From Viridibacterium sediminicola (GTDB lineage Bacteria > Pseudomonadota > Gammaproteobacteria > Burkholderiales > Rhodocyclaceae), in contig NZ_JBDIVE010000005.1 in NCBI RefSeq assembly GCF_039631295.1, forward strand, positions 62,001 to 126,000: a DNA stretch of 64,000 nt. The letters run 5' to 3'. Shown in pieces: positions 27,488-35,866 of the stretch. Position numbers and translations under genes: made by a program. The first letter of the stretch is position 1; every line of letters begins with the position of its first letter. Below the pieces are notes generated by a model. That model was given only the letters and a program-made list of their open reading frames with translations, was not told the origin of the DNA and did no database searches.

Positions 27488-27523
27488 GGCAGTAAGCCTG
27501 GCCGGAGCGGCCGTAAACGGGTT

Positions 27524-28270
27524 TCAGGCCTCGCCGTTGAGTTCGTCAGCGCGCGCCTGCGCAGCCGCGAAATCCAGCGTACCTTCGTAGATCGCACGGC
27601 CGGTGATGGCGCCGATGACGCCTTCCTCTTCAACCGCGCACAGCGCATCGATGTCGGCCAGATTGGTGACACCACCGCTGGCAATGACCGGAATACGCAG
27701 CGACTGCGCCAGCTTGACGGTCGCTTCGATATTCACACCGCCGAGCATGCCGTCACGGCCGATGTCGGTGTAGACGATGGCTTCAACACCATAGTCCTCG
27801 AATTTCTTGGCCAGGTCGATGACATCGTGACGGGTCAGCTTGGACCAGCCATCAACGGCGACTTTGCCTTCGCGCGCATCGAGCCCGACGATGATGTGTC
27901 CCGGAAAAGCGCTGCAGGCGTCGTGCAGGAAACCGGGGTTTTTCACCGCGGCCGTGCCGATGATCACGTAGCTGATGCCATCGTCAAGATAGCGCTCGAT
28001 GGTATCGAGATCGCGAATGCCACCGCCGAGTTGCACGGGAATCTCGTCGCCGACTTCCTCGATGATGGCCTTGATGACGGATTCATTCTTCGGCTTGCCG
28101 GCAACGGCACCGTTGAGGTCGACCAGATGCAGGCGGCGGCCGCCTTGATCGACCCAGTGACGCGCCATCGCGCGCGGGTCTTCCGAGAACACGGTGGCAT
28201 CTTCCATGTCGCCCTGGCGCAGGCGTACACAATGTCCGTCTTTAAGATCGATGGCAGGAATCAGCAGCAT
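27524..28270 (-). CDS. hisA: ProFAR isomerase
   Basis: A 248-residue (beta-alpha)8 barrel isomerase. The catalytic Asp8 is in LLIPAIDLKDGHCVR and the second Asp in VYTDIGRDGML. Phosphate-binding loops GGGIRD and ASGGVTN are present. It acts between HisI and HisFH. It follows hisH after a 90-bp gap. Confidence 0.98.
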   Translation of the reverse strand: MLLIPAIDLKDGHCVRLRQGDMEDATVFSEDPRAMARHWVDQGGRRLHLVDLNGAVAGKPKNESVIKAIIEEVGDEIPVQLGGGIRDLDTIERYLDDGISYVIIGTAAVKNPGFLHDACSAFPGHIIVGLDAREGKVAVDGWSKLTRHDVIDLAKKFEDYGVEAIVYTDIGRDGMLGGVNIEATVKLAQSLRIPVIASGGVTNLADIDALCAVEEEGVIGAITGRAIYEGTLDFAAAQARADELNGEA

Positions 28271-28360
28271 GATGAGGAGCGTTCTGGAGTTGGGAAATTC
28301 TTGAGTACAGGGAGGGCGCCGGGTCGGCGCGTGCGGGTCGCAGGCTCTAAGTCTCGCGGT

Positions 28361-29005
28361 TCAGGGCTGCCAATCGATGAAATTGGCAAGCAGGCGCAAA
28401 CCTGCAGCCGCACTCTTTTCCGGGTGGAACTGGATGGCTGCGATATTAGCTTGGGCCACCGCACAGGTAAAGGGCAGGCCATAGACGGTGCGCGCGGCAA
28501 CGGCGGCCTGATCAGCCGGGTCACAGTAGTAGCTGTGCACGAAATAAAAGCGCTCGCCCGCCGTGCCCTGCTCGGCGATGCCCTGCCACAGCGGATGCGG
28601 CTTGACCGGCAGCACCTCGTTCCAGCCCATGTGCGGCACCTTGAGCGGCACACCTGCAGCATCGAACATGTCGGCGGGGAAACGGCGCACCCTGCCCGGC
28701 AGGATGCCCAGGCCCGGCGTGTCGCCTTCTTCACTGTGGTCGAAGAGCATCTGCATGCCGACACAGATGCCCAGAAAAGGCTTTTCAGCGGCGACCTTGA
28801 GCAGTGCATCATGCAGACCACGCGCCATGAATTCGCGCATGCAGTCATGCATCGCGCCCTGGCCGGGGATGATCACCCGATCCGCATCGCGCAGCGCTTG
28901 CGCCTGGTCGCTGACCACCACCTGGGCGTGCGGCGCAACGCGCTCGACAGCCTTGGCAACCGAGCGCAGGTTGCCCATTCCATAATCGACGACGAGGACT
29001 TTCAT
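28361..29005 (-). CDS. hisH: Imidazole glycerol phosphate synthase glutaminase subunit
   Basis: A 214-residue class I glutamine amidotransferase, starting MKVLVVDYGMGNLRSV. The nucleophile Cys is in FLGICVGMQMLF, and the His/Glu pair is in IQFHPEKS. It feeds ammonia to HisF. A start five codons further upstream (29020) is possible; neither has a clear Shine-Dalgarno, so I use the one matching family N-termini. Confidence 0.96.
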   Translation of the reverse strand: MKVLVVDYGMGNLRSVAKAVERVAPHAQVVVSDQAQALRDADRVIIPGQGAMHDCMREFMARGLHDALLKVAAEKPFLGICVGMQMLFDHSEEGDTPGLGILPGRVRRFPADMFDAAGVPLKVPHMGWNEVLPVKPHPLWQGIAEQGTAGERFYFVHSYYCDPADQAAVAARTVYGLPFTCAVAQANIAAIQFHPEKSAAAGLRLLANFIDWQP

Positions 29006-29089
29006 TTTCACATCACGCATGAAGTGGGCGGAGCGCCCACGATTTCAACACCCGGACAGGCGAGCACATAACGTGCCCGCCAAAGCGCT

Positions 29090-29677
29090 TTACAGAGCGC
29101 CCTTGGTCGACGGAATTACGCCGGCAGCGCGCGGATCCAGCGTGGTGGCTGCCCGCAGGGCGCGACCAAAGGCCTTGAACACGGTCTCGCACTGGTGGTG
29201 CGCATTGATGCCACGCAGATTGTCGATGTGCAGCGTCACCTGGGCGTGATTGACGAAGCCCTGGAAGAATTCGCGTGTCAGGTCGACATCAAAACCGCCA
29301 ATCATCGCACGCGTGAATTCAAGGTGATATTCCAGGCCGGGGCGGCCGGAGAGATCCACCACCACGCGCGACAGCGCCTCATCAAGGGGCACATAGGCGT
29401 AGCCATAGCGCACCAGGCCCTTCTTGTCGCCGACGGCCTGGGCAAAAGCCTGGCCGAGGGTGATGCCGACATCCTCCACCGTGTGGTGGGCATCGATGTG
29501 CAGGTCACCTTTTGCTTCCACTTGCAGGTCGATCAGGCCATGGCGGGCGATCTGCTCCAGCATGTGATCGAGAAACGGCACGCCCGTGGCCAGCTTGGCC
29601 ACACCGCTACCATCCAGGTTGAGCGCCACATGAATCTGGGTTTCCAGGGTGTTGCGCGTAACTTCAGCTTGCCGCAT
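29090..29677 (-). CDS. hisB: Imidazoleglycerol-phosphate dehydratase
   Basis: A 195-residue monofunctional HisB (no phosphatase domain). The two manganese motifs are clear: DAHHTVEDVGI and NAHHQCETVFKA. It is the first gene of the hisB-H-A-F-I-E-hinT-tatABC run, transcribed leftward from the intergenic region it shares with the inverted hisC. Confidence 0.98.
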   Translation of the reverse strand: MRQAEVTRNTLETQIHVALNLDGSGVAKLATGVPFLDHMLEQIARHGLIDLQVEAKGDLHIDAHHTVEDVGITLGQAFAQAVGDKKGLVRYGYAYVPLDEALSRVVVDLSGRPGLEYHLEFTRAMIGGFDVDLTREFFQGFVNHAQVTLHIDNLRGINAHHQCETVFKAFGRALRAATTLDPRAAGVIPSTKGAL

Positions 29678-29834
29678 GGCGGGAGGTCTTCCGGTATTGA
29701 TGGATCAGGCCGCGCGCAGCTGGCACGCGGCGATGTGCCCGTATAATAACATCCGCAAGCCACTCGGGCCCGCCGACGCGTGTCGGCCGGCCAGGGCGCG
29801 CCTGTCACCCCTCCCCGTTTGAAGAAAGCATTGC
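29678..29834. promoter_or_regulatory. Divergent promoter region between hisB and hisC
   Basis: 157 bp between the divergent starts of hisB (minus) and hisC (plus). On the plus strand a consensus -10 TATAAT lies at 29742-29747 with a weak -35 (CTGGCA, 16-nt spacer). The AT-rich patch around it (TTATTATAC on the other strand) could also serve leftward transcription. No leader peptide rich in His codons was seen. Confidence 0.55.
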
Positions 29835-30902
29835 ATGAGTGCCTACTGGAGCGATCTCGTTCATCGCCTGACGCCTTACGTTCCGGGCGAACAGCCCAAG
29901 CTCGCCGATCTGGTCAAGCTCAATACCAACGAACATCCCTACGGCCCCTCGCCGCAGGTGCTGGCGGCGATCACCGCCCAGGCCAACGAGGGCCTGCGCC
30001 TGTACCCCGACCCCAATGCGGATGTGCTCAAGCGCAGCATCGCCGGGCATTTTGCACTGCAAGCGAATCAGGTTTTTGTCGGCAATGGCTCGGACGAAGT
30101 GCTGGCCCACGTCTTCATGGCCTTGCTCAAGCATCAGCGCCCCCTGCTCTTCCCGGACATCAGCTACAGCTTCTACCCAGTGTATTGCGGCCTCTACGAC
30201 ATCGCGCACGAGACCGTGGCGCTGGATGAAGATTTCGCGATCCGCGTCGACGACTACCTCGCGCGCGACTGCGGCGCCATCATCTTCCCGAACCCGAATG
30301 CGCCCACCGGCCGCTTGCTGACACTGGCCGAGATTGAACGCCTGGCGCGGGGCAAGCCCGATGTGGTGGTGGTCATCGACGAGGCCTACATCGATTTCGG
30401 CGGCGAATCGGCGGCGCGCCTGGTCGACCGGCTCCCCAATCTGCTGGTCGTGCAGACGCTCTCCAAGAGCCGTTCGCTGGCCGGTTTGCGGGTTGGCTTT
30501 GCGCTGGGCAATGCAGTGCTGATCGAAGCGCTGGAACGCGTCAAGAACAGCTTCAACTCCTACCCGCTGGACCGGCTGGCAATCGCCGGCGCCGTGGCGG
30601 CCTTTGCCGATCAGGCGTATTTCGAAACCTGCCGTCAGCGCGTGATCGACAGCCGCGAGCAGCTGATTGGCCAATTGCAGGCGCTGGGCTTCGACACCCT
30701 GCCCTCGGCGGCCAACTTCATCTTCACCCGCCATCCGCAGCACGACGCCAGCCAACTGGCCGCCCGCCTGCGCGAGCGCAGCATCATCGTGCGCCACTTC
30801 AAGCTGCCGCGTATCGAGCAGTATTTGCGCATCAGCATCGGTACCGAGGAACAATGCGCGACCCTGGTCAGCGCGCTGCAAGAGATCCTCAAGGCCAGCT
30901 GA
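29835..30902 (+). CDS. hisC: Histidinol-phosphate aminotransferase, inverted relative to the his cluster
   Basis: A 355-residue class I/II aminotransferase: substrate region NTNEHPYGPSP, NPNAPTGRLL, the Asp-x-x-Tyr pair in IDEAYIDFGG, the PLP Lys211 in TLSKSRSLAG and the phosphate-site RVGFALG. It makes L-histidinol phosphate. It is transcribed rightward whereas hisD, on its right, and hisB, on its left, are transcribed leftward. It has its own TATAAT box upstream and a hairpin terminator 28 bp after its stop. Codon use looks like its neighbours, so recent acquisition is not indicated. Confidence 0.97.
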   Translation: MSAYWSDLVHRLTPYVPGEQPKLADLVKLNTNEHPYGPSPQVLAAITAQANEGLRLYPDPNADVLKRSIAGHFALQANQVFVGNGSDEVLAHVFMALLKHQRPLLFPDISYSFYPVYCGLYDIAHETVALDEDFAIRVDDYLARDCGAIIFPNPNAPTGRLLTLAEIERLARGKPDVVVVIDEAYIDFGGESAARLVDRLPNLLVVQTLSKSRSLAGLRVGFALGNAVLIEALERVKNSFNSYPLDRLAIAGAVAAFADQAYFETCRQRVIDSREQLIGQLQALGFDTLPSAANFIFTRHPQHDASQLAARLRERSIIVRHFKLPRIEQYLRISIGTEEQCATLVSALQEILKAS

Positions 30903-30930
30903 GTCGCCCACTCAGGCGATCCCGCAAAAG

Positions 30931-30957
30931 AAAACGCCGCGCAATGCGCGGCGTTTT
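30931..30957. terminator. Bidirectional terminator between hisC and hisD
   Basis: A 12-bp stem (30931-30942 with 30946-30957; GC core ACGCCGCGC) with a 3-nt loop, flanked by A-run on the left and T-run on the right. It can stop hisC transcription rightward and hisGD transcription leftward (TTTTCTTTT on that strand). Confidence 0.9.
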
Positions 30958-30980
30958 TCATTCAAGCAGGATGCTGCGAG

Positions 30981-32276
30981 TCACTTCCCTGAGCGATATT
31001 CAGCCGAGCGCGCGTGCGCCTGCAGGCCTTCGCCGTAGGCCAGGGTCGCCGCCACCGGCGCCAGCGCGGCAGCACCGGCCTGCGAGATGCGGATCAGGCT
31101 GCTGCGCTTCTGGAAGTCATACACACCCAGCGGCGAGGAGAAGCGCGCACTGCGCCCGGTCGGCAGGACGTGATTCGGACCCGCACAATAATCGCCCAGC
31201 GCCTCGACCGACCAATGGCCGATGAAGATCGCGCCGGCATGGCGAATCTTCGGCAGCAGCGCTTCCGGATCTTCAACCGACAACTCAAGGTGTTCGGCCG
31301 CGATGTAGTTGGCGATCTCGCAGGCTTCGTCCAGATCGCGCACCTGGATCAGCGCACCGCGCTCGCGCAGCGACACGGCGATGATCTCGGCACGCGGCAT
31401 GGTCGGCAGCAGACGGGCAATCGACTCCTCCACGCGCGCCAGATAGGCGGCGTCCGGACACAGCAGGATGGACTGCGCGCGCTCGTCGTGCTCAGCTTGC
31501 GCGAAGAGGTCCATCGCCACCCAGTCCGGATCGCCCGACGCGTCGGAGATCACCAGCACTTCCGACGGGCCCGCCACCATGTCGATGCCGACGCGGCCAA
31601 ACACGCGGCGCTTGGCTTCGGCGACATAGGCATTGCCGGGGCCGACGATCTTGTCGACGGCCGGAATGCTCTCGGTTCCGTAGGCCAGCGCGGCCACGGC
31701 CTGCGCACCGCCAATCGTGAACACGCGATCCACGCCGGCCAGCGCGGCGGCGGCCAGCACCAGCTGATTGCGCTCGCCACCCGGCGTCGGCGCCACCATG
31801 ATGATCTCGGCAACGCCCGCGACCTTGGCCGGCATGGCATTCATCAGCACCGAACTCGGGTAGCTGGCCTTGCCGCCGGGAACATAGATGCCGACGCGAT
31901 CAAGCGGCGTGACACGCTGGCCCAGGCGCGTGCCGTCAGCCTCGCTGATTTCCCAGTCCTGCTGCAATTGATGTGTGTGATAGCTGCGCACGCGCTCGCA
32001 GGCGACTTCCAACGCCTTGCGCTGCTCGGCCGGCAAGCCGTCGAGGGCGCGCTGCATTTCCGCGCGCGGCACTTCGAGCTCGGCAATGCTGCCGACGTCA
32101 AGCCGGTCAAAGCGCTTGGTGAGGTCGAGCACGGCGGCGTCGCCACGGGCGCGCACATCGCTGATGATGTCGCTGACCGCTTGCTGCACGCCGGCATCCA
32201 GCGCGGCTTCAAATGCCAGCAGCACTTCAAGGCGCTGACGGAAATCCGCGTCGCTCGTCGCCAGTCGATTGATCAT
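30981..32276 (-). CDS. hisD: Histidinol dehydrogenase
   Basis: A 431-residue zinc enzyme for the last two oxidations of histidine synthesis. Marks are YVPGGKASYPSSVLMNAMPAK (split here), the NAD site GGAQAVAALAYGT, the signature DMVAGPSEVLVISD and C-terminal ligands HVLPTGRSARFSSPLGV. It overlaps the hisG stop by 4 bp and is followed by the bidirectional terminator, so hisG-hisD form a two-gene unit. Confidence 0.98.
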   Translation of the reverse strand: MINRLATSDADFRQRLEVLLAFEAALDAGVQQAVSDIISDVRARGDAAVLDLTKRFDRLDVGSIAELEVPRAEMQRALDGLPAEQRKALEVACERVRSYHTHQLQQDWEISEADGTRLGQRVTPLDRVGIYVPGGKASYPSSVLMNAMPAKVAGVAEIIMVAPTPGGERNQLVLAAAALAGVDRVFTIGGAQAVAALAYGTESIPAVDKIVGPGNAYVAEAKRRVFGRVGIDMVAGPSEVLVISDASGDPDWVAMDLFAQAEHDERAQSILLCPDAAYLARVEESIARLLPTMPRAEIIAVSLRERGALIQVRDLDEACEIANYIAAEHLELSVEDPEALLPKIRHAGAIFIGHWSVEALGDYCAGPNHVLPTGRSARFSSPLGVYDFQKRSSLIRISQAGAAALAPVAATLAYGEGLQAHARSAEYRSGK

Positions 32277-32917
32277 GGCTTGATGGCTCCTGCAAAGGCT
32301 TCGATCACGGGTTGCAGCAAATCACGCTTGAGCTTGAGCGCGGCCTGATTGACTACCAGACGCGAGCTGATCGACATGATCTCCTCGACTTCCAGCAGAT
32401 TATTCGCACGCAAGGTGCCGCCAGTGGACACCAGGTCGACGATGGCATCGGCCAGCCCAACCAGGGGCGCCAGCTCCATCGAGCCATACAGCTTGATGAG
32501 GTCGACGTGCATGCCCTTGGCCGCGAAATGCTCGCGCGCGGTCTTGATGTACTTGGTCGCCACGCGGATGCGTGCGCCGCGCTGCACCGCTGCGGCGTAA
32601 TCGAAGCCCGCCGGCACGGCGACGCTCATGCGGCAGCGCGCGATGTTCAGATCCAGCGGCTGGTACAGCCCACCACCGCCATGTTCGAGCAGCACGTCCT
32701 TGCCGGCGATGCCCAGATCGGCGGCGCCATACTGCACATAGGTGGGGGTGTCGGTGGCACGCACGATGACCAGACGCACATCCGGGCGATTGGTGCCGAT
32801 GATCAGCTTGCGCGAGGACTCGGGGTTCTCGCTCGGTTCGATGCCCGCCGCAGCCAGCAGGGGCAAGGTTTCCTCAAAGATACGGCCCTTGGAGAGAGCC
32901 AGTGTAATTCCCGTCAC
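32273..32917 (-). CDS. hisG: ATP phosphoribosyltransferase, short form
   Basis: A 214-residue catalytic subunit of the short HisG type: TLALSKGRIFEETLPLL, the GAADLGIAGKDVL stretch and the PRPP loop region DLVSTGGTLRANNL. The C-terminal regulatory ACT-like domain is missing, so it should need HisZ, which is not in this window. I chose GTG 32917; alternatives at 32944 and 32965 lie in or beyond a perfect hairpin just upstream. It starts the hisGD unit. Confidence 0.94.
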   Translation of the reverse strand: MTGITLALSKGRIFEETLPLLAAAGIEPSENPESSRKLIIGTNRPDVRLVIVRATDTPTYVQYGAADLGIAGKDVLLEHGGGGLYQPLDLNIARCRMSVAVPAGFDYAAAVQRGARIRVATKYIKTAREHFAAKGMHVDLIKLYGSMELAPLVGLADAIVDLVSTGGTLRANNLLEVEEIMSISSRLVVNQAALKLKRDLLQPVIEAFAGAIKP

Positions 32918-32940
32918 GGTGTACTTTCGTCGTTCAAAGG

Positions 32941-32976
32941 GCATCGCGCAAATACCGGGAGGCATTTGCGCGATGC
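32941..32976. promoter_or_regulatory. Perfect hairpin in the hisG leader
   Basis: A perfect 13-bp inverted repeat (32941-32953 with 32964-32976; arm GCATCGCGCAAAT) around a 10-nt loop, ending 24 nt before the hisG GTG. There is no T-run, so it is not an ordinary terminator; on the minus strand the loop holds CCTCCC. A -10-like TAATAT (32981-32986, minus strand) lies beside it. It could be an attenuator, a repressor site or an mRNA-stability element. Confidence 0.6.
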
Positions 32977-33022
32977 AGGGATATTACCGTAAAGCGGCGC
33001 GGCGGCGGTCCGCCCGGGGCGA

Positions 33023-33274
33023 TTAGAGCGTCTTCTGGAACTCTTCCCACTGCGCCGGCGTGTAGGTCGTCAGCTGCAGGGCGTGGATTTCATTGCCCAT
33101 CAGCTTGCCCAGGGTGCTGTAGACAGCCTGATGCTGGCGAACGCGCATCTTGCCTTCAAACTCGCCACTTACAACAATGCCGGTGAAGTGCACGCCGTCG
33201 TCGCCTTCAATGGCGACAAATTCACAGGGCAGACCGGCTTCGATCATGCGTTTGATTTCAGATGCAGGAAACAT
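33023..33274 (-). CDS. ibaG: BolA-family protein IbaG
   Basis: An 83-residue BolA/IbaG-like protein: IKRMIEAGLPCEFVAIEGDDGVHFTGIVVS and the C-terminal NEIHALQLTTYTP with conserved residues shown in part; a class II KH-like fold. These bind monothiol glutaredoxins and [2Fe-2S] clusters. It is last in the leftward mla/yadGH run. In many proteobacteria murA follows this gene; here hisG does. Confidence 0.9.
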   Translation of the reverse strand: MFPASEIKRMIEAGLPCEFVAIEGDDGVHFTGIVVSGEFEGKMRVRQHQAVYSTLGKLMGNEIHALQLTTYTPAQWEEFQKTL

Positions 33275-33278
33275 GGTG

Positions 33279-34046
33279 TCAGTGCCTCAGCTTGTATCCG
33301 CGACGCAGCATTTCCAGACAGGCTCCGGCAAACAACAGCGCGGCAATCGTCACGAAAGCCAGGCTGAACCAGGGCGACACGTCGGAGACGCCGAAAAAGC
33401 CGTAGCGGAATCCGTCAATGATGAAGAAAAAAGGGTTCAGGTGCGACACGCCTTGCCAGAACGCCGGCAAGGAATGAATCGAGTAGAACACGCCAGAGAG
33501 CATCGTCAGGGGCATGATCAGGAAGTTCTGGAAACCCGCCAATTGGTCGAATTTGTCGGCCCAGATCCCCGCCACAATGCCCAACGAGCCCATCATGGCA
33601 CTGCCAAGCAGGACGAATGCCAGCACCCAGAATGGATGCACAAGACTGGCTTGCGCAAAGGGCAGCGCCGCCAGCCAGACACCGAAACCGACGACCACGC
33701 CGCGCACCATGGATGCGATCACATAGGCGGCGAAAAACTCGCGGTAGGAGATCGGCGGCAGCAAGACGAACACGATATTGCCGGTCAGCTTGCTCTGGAT
33801 CAGCGAGGAAGAGCTGTTGGCAAAGGCGTTCTGCAGCACCGACATCATCACCAGGCCGGGAATCAGGAAGTCGGTGTAAGGCACGCTGCCATAGACTTTG
33901 ACGTGGTCGGCGAGCACGTGGGAGAAGATCATCAGGTAGAGCACGGCGGTGAGCACCGGCGCGCCGACGGTCTGGAACGATACCTTCCAGAAACGCAGGC
34001 TTTCCTTGTACAGCAGGGTACGGAATGCAATCACCTCAGTGCTCAC
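33279..34046 (-). CDS. ABC-2 type transporter permease (YadH-like)
   Basis: A 255-residue membrane protein of the ABC-2 family with six hydrophobic helices, starting with FRTLLYKESLRFWKVSFQTV. The segment FLIPGLVMMSVLQNAFANSSSS is typical of YadH-like exporters. It pairs with the ATPase encoded upstream (11-bp overlap). The substrate is unknown. It lies 4 bp before ibaG. Confidence 0.9.
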   Translation of the reverse strand: MSTEVIAFRTLLYKESLRFWKVSFQTVGAPVLTAVLYLMIFSHVLADHVKVYGSVPYTDFLIPGLVMMSVLQNAFANSSSSLIQSKLTGNIVFVLLPPISYREFFAAYVIASMVRGVVVGFGVWLAALPFAQASLVHPFWVLAFVLLGSAMMGSLGIVAGIWADKFDQLAGFQNFLIMPLTMLSGVFYSIHSLPAFWQGVSHLNPFFFIIDGFRYGFFGVSDVSPWFSLAFVTIAALLFAGACLEMLRRGYKLRH

Positions 34047-34953
34047 TCACCAGATCGATGAAGGCCTGCTCAAGATCAGGCTTGCTGATTTCGAGCTCCA
34101 CAACGTCGGCGCCGGCGCCACGCAGCAAGGCCAGCAAAGGCTCGACTTCGTCCGCCTGATCAAAGCTGAAGGCATATGCAAGGCCTTCCTGTTTAACCAG
34201 TCGCGCCTGAAGCGCGGCTGGAAGTACTTGTGCGGCACTCAAGCGCACGTGCAGCGCCTTGCTGCTGACACGCGAAAGGATATTCTGCGTGCTGTCGAGC
34301 GCAATCACCCGCCCAGCCTTGAGCATGGCAATGCGCGTACAGAGTTCCTGCGCCTCTTCCAGATAATGCGTGGTCAGCACCACAGTGTGTCCGTCAGCAT
34401 TGAGCTTGCGGATGAAATGCCACAAGGTCTGGCGCAATTCGACATCGACGCCGGCCGTGGGCTCGTCGAGCACGATCACCGGCGGCTTGTGCACCAGGGC
34501 CTGGGCCACCAGCACGCGCCGCTTCATGCCACCTGACAAGGTACGCATATTGGCCGAAGCCTTGTCGCTCAGGCCCAGACTCTCCAGCAATTCATCGATC
34601 CAGGGATCATTGTTGCGGATGCCAAAGTAGCCCGACTGGATGCGCAAAACCTCGCGCACCGTGAAGAAGGGGTCGAACACCAGCTCCTGCGGCACCACAC
34701 CCAGTGCACGCCGCGCCGCGCGGTAATCGGCAACAACATCATGCCCCATCACCGCAATGTGTCCGGCGCTGAGCCGGGTAAGACCGGCGAGTGCCGTGAT
34801 CAGGGTGGTTTTGCCGGCACCATTGGGGCCCAGCAAGCCGAAAAACTCGCCTTGCCGGATCTCCAGATCAACGCCCGCCAGTGCATGGAGATTGCCGTAC
34901 TGCTTGACCGCTCCCCGTACCTGGATGGCTACGCCATCAGGCCGCTGCGTCAT
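34036..34953 (-). CDS. ABC transporter ATP-binding protein (YadG-like)
   Basis: A 305-residue ABC ATPase from ATG 34953: Walker A GPNGAGKTT, Q-loop VVPQELVFDPFFTVRE, signature LSGGMKRRVLVAQAL, Walker B VIVLDEPTAGVD and switch His in LTTHYLEEA. It drives the YadH-like permease. The start lies inside the end of mlaB (17-bp overlap); earlier in-frame codons run through mlaB in another frame. Confidence 0.92.
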   Translation of the reverse strand: MTQRPDGVAIQVRGAVKQYGNLHALAGVDLEIRQGEFFGLLGPNGAGKTTLITALAGLTRLSAGHIAVMGHDVVADYRAARRALGVVPQELVFDPFFTVREVLRIQSGYFGIRNNDPWIDELLESLGLSDKASANMRTLSGGMKRRVLVAQALVHKPPVIVLDEPTAGVDVELRQTLWHFIRKLNADGHTVVLTTHYLEEAQELCTRIAMLKAGRVIALDSTQNILSRVSSKALHVRLSAAQVLPAALQARLVKQEGLAYAFSFDQADEVEPLLALLRGAGADVVELEISKPDLEQAFIDLVSEH

Positions 34954-35242
34954 GAGCCAGTTGTTCTGCGAAGATGCCATCGACCCCATAAAGGGCCGCG
35001 AGGCTATTGAAAGCCGGCGGCGCGCTGCACAGCTTGAGCGAATGCTGGGCACCGCGCGCCTTGCGCAGCAAGCTCAGCAACAGCGCGAGGCTGGAGGAGT
35101 CGACATGCGGCACACGCGAAAAGTCGAGCAGCACATCGCCCGCCTCGACGCGCGGCAGCAAGGCGTCCAGCAAGGCCGCCACGCTGTCCATCTGGATCGG
35201 CCCCTCGACGAAGAGGCGCCCTGCTTCACCTTGCGTAATCAT
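34937..35242 (-). CDS. mlaB: STAS-domain protein, MlaB-like
   Basis: A 101-residue STAS-domain protein (GRLFVEGPIQMDSVAALL, LLDFSRVPHVDSSSLALL with the conserved DSS). MlaB is the cytoplasmic accessory subunit of the MlaFEDB phospholipid transporter. It overlaps mlaC by 4 bp, which supports this role despite its short length. Confidence 0.88.
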   Translation of the reverse strand: MITQGEAGRLFVEGPIQMDSVAALLDALLPRVEAGDVLLDFSRVPHVDSSSLALLLSLLRKARGAQHSLKLCSAPPAFNSLAALYGVDGIFAEQLAHDAAA

Positions 35243-35856
35243 TTCTTCTCTGCAAGCTTGGCCGTGTTTTTGTCGTGCAGTGACTTGATCAGGCCATCAA
35301 TACCATTGGCCTTGATTTCCTGACCGAAGCTGTCGCGGTAGTTAGCCACCAGGCTCACACCCGCCACGTAGACGTCGTAGATCTTCCAGCCATCGGCCTG
35401 CTTGATGAGGTCGTAATCGATCGGCACCGGCTTGGTTCCAGGCTGCTTGATTTCGGTCTTCACCGTGACATCGGTCTCGCCTGCAGCTGATTTCAGCGGT
35501 TTGACGTCGATGGTCTGGTTCTTGTACTGGGTCAGCGCGTTCGAATAGCTACGCACCAGCAAGGTCTGGAATTCACGCGCCAGCTGCGCCTTCTGGTCCG
35601 GCGTTGCGCTGTTCCAGTTACGGCCGACTGCAGAACCGGTCATCTTGTTGAAATCAAAATGCTTGAGCACCTTGGTTTCGATGACTTCCTGGATACGCTT
35701 CTGATCGCCTGCCTGGATGGCCTTGTCAGTCTTGACGATGTCGATGACTTCAGAGGTCAGATTCTTGATCGTGACGTCCGGCGCCTCGTCCGCTGCATGA
35801 ACAGCCGGAATGGCCAAGGCAGCGAGCATCACGGTACGCAATAAAAATTTCAGCAT
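35239..35856 (-). CDS. mlaC: MlaC periplasmic phospholipid-binding protein
   Basis: A 205-residue secreted protein from ATG 35856 (AAGGA 6 nt upstream), signal peptide ending VHA-AD. The MlaC/Ttg2D family core includes VLKHFDFNKMTGSAVGRNW and DGWKIYDVYVAGVSLVANYR. It carries phospholipids between MlaA at the outer membrane and MlaFEDB at the inner membrane. It follows mlaA by 10 bp. Confidence 0.95.
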   Translation of the reverse strand: MLKFLLRTVMLAALAIPAVHAADEAPDVTIKNLTSEVIDIVKTDKAIQAGDQKRIQEVIETKVLKHFDFNKMTGSAVGRNWNSATPDQKAQLAREFQTLLVRSYSNALTQYKNQTIDVKPLKSAAGETDVTVKTEIKQPGTKPVPIDYDLIKQADGWKIYDVYVAGVSLVANYRDSFGQEIKANGIDGLIKSLHDKNTAKLAEKK

Positions 35857-35866
35857 GAAAAATCCT

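Noticed and set aside
27296..29071. A 591-codon plus-strand frame opposite hisF, hisA and hisH
   Set aside because: It spans three genes and their gaps on the other strand and has no family signature.
29678..29834. His-codon-rich leader peptide and attenuator for the his genes
   Set aside because: Neither this region nor the hisG leader contains a short frame with a run of His codons.
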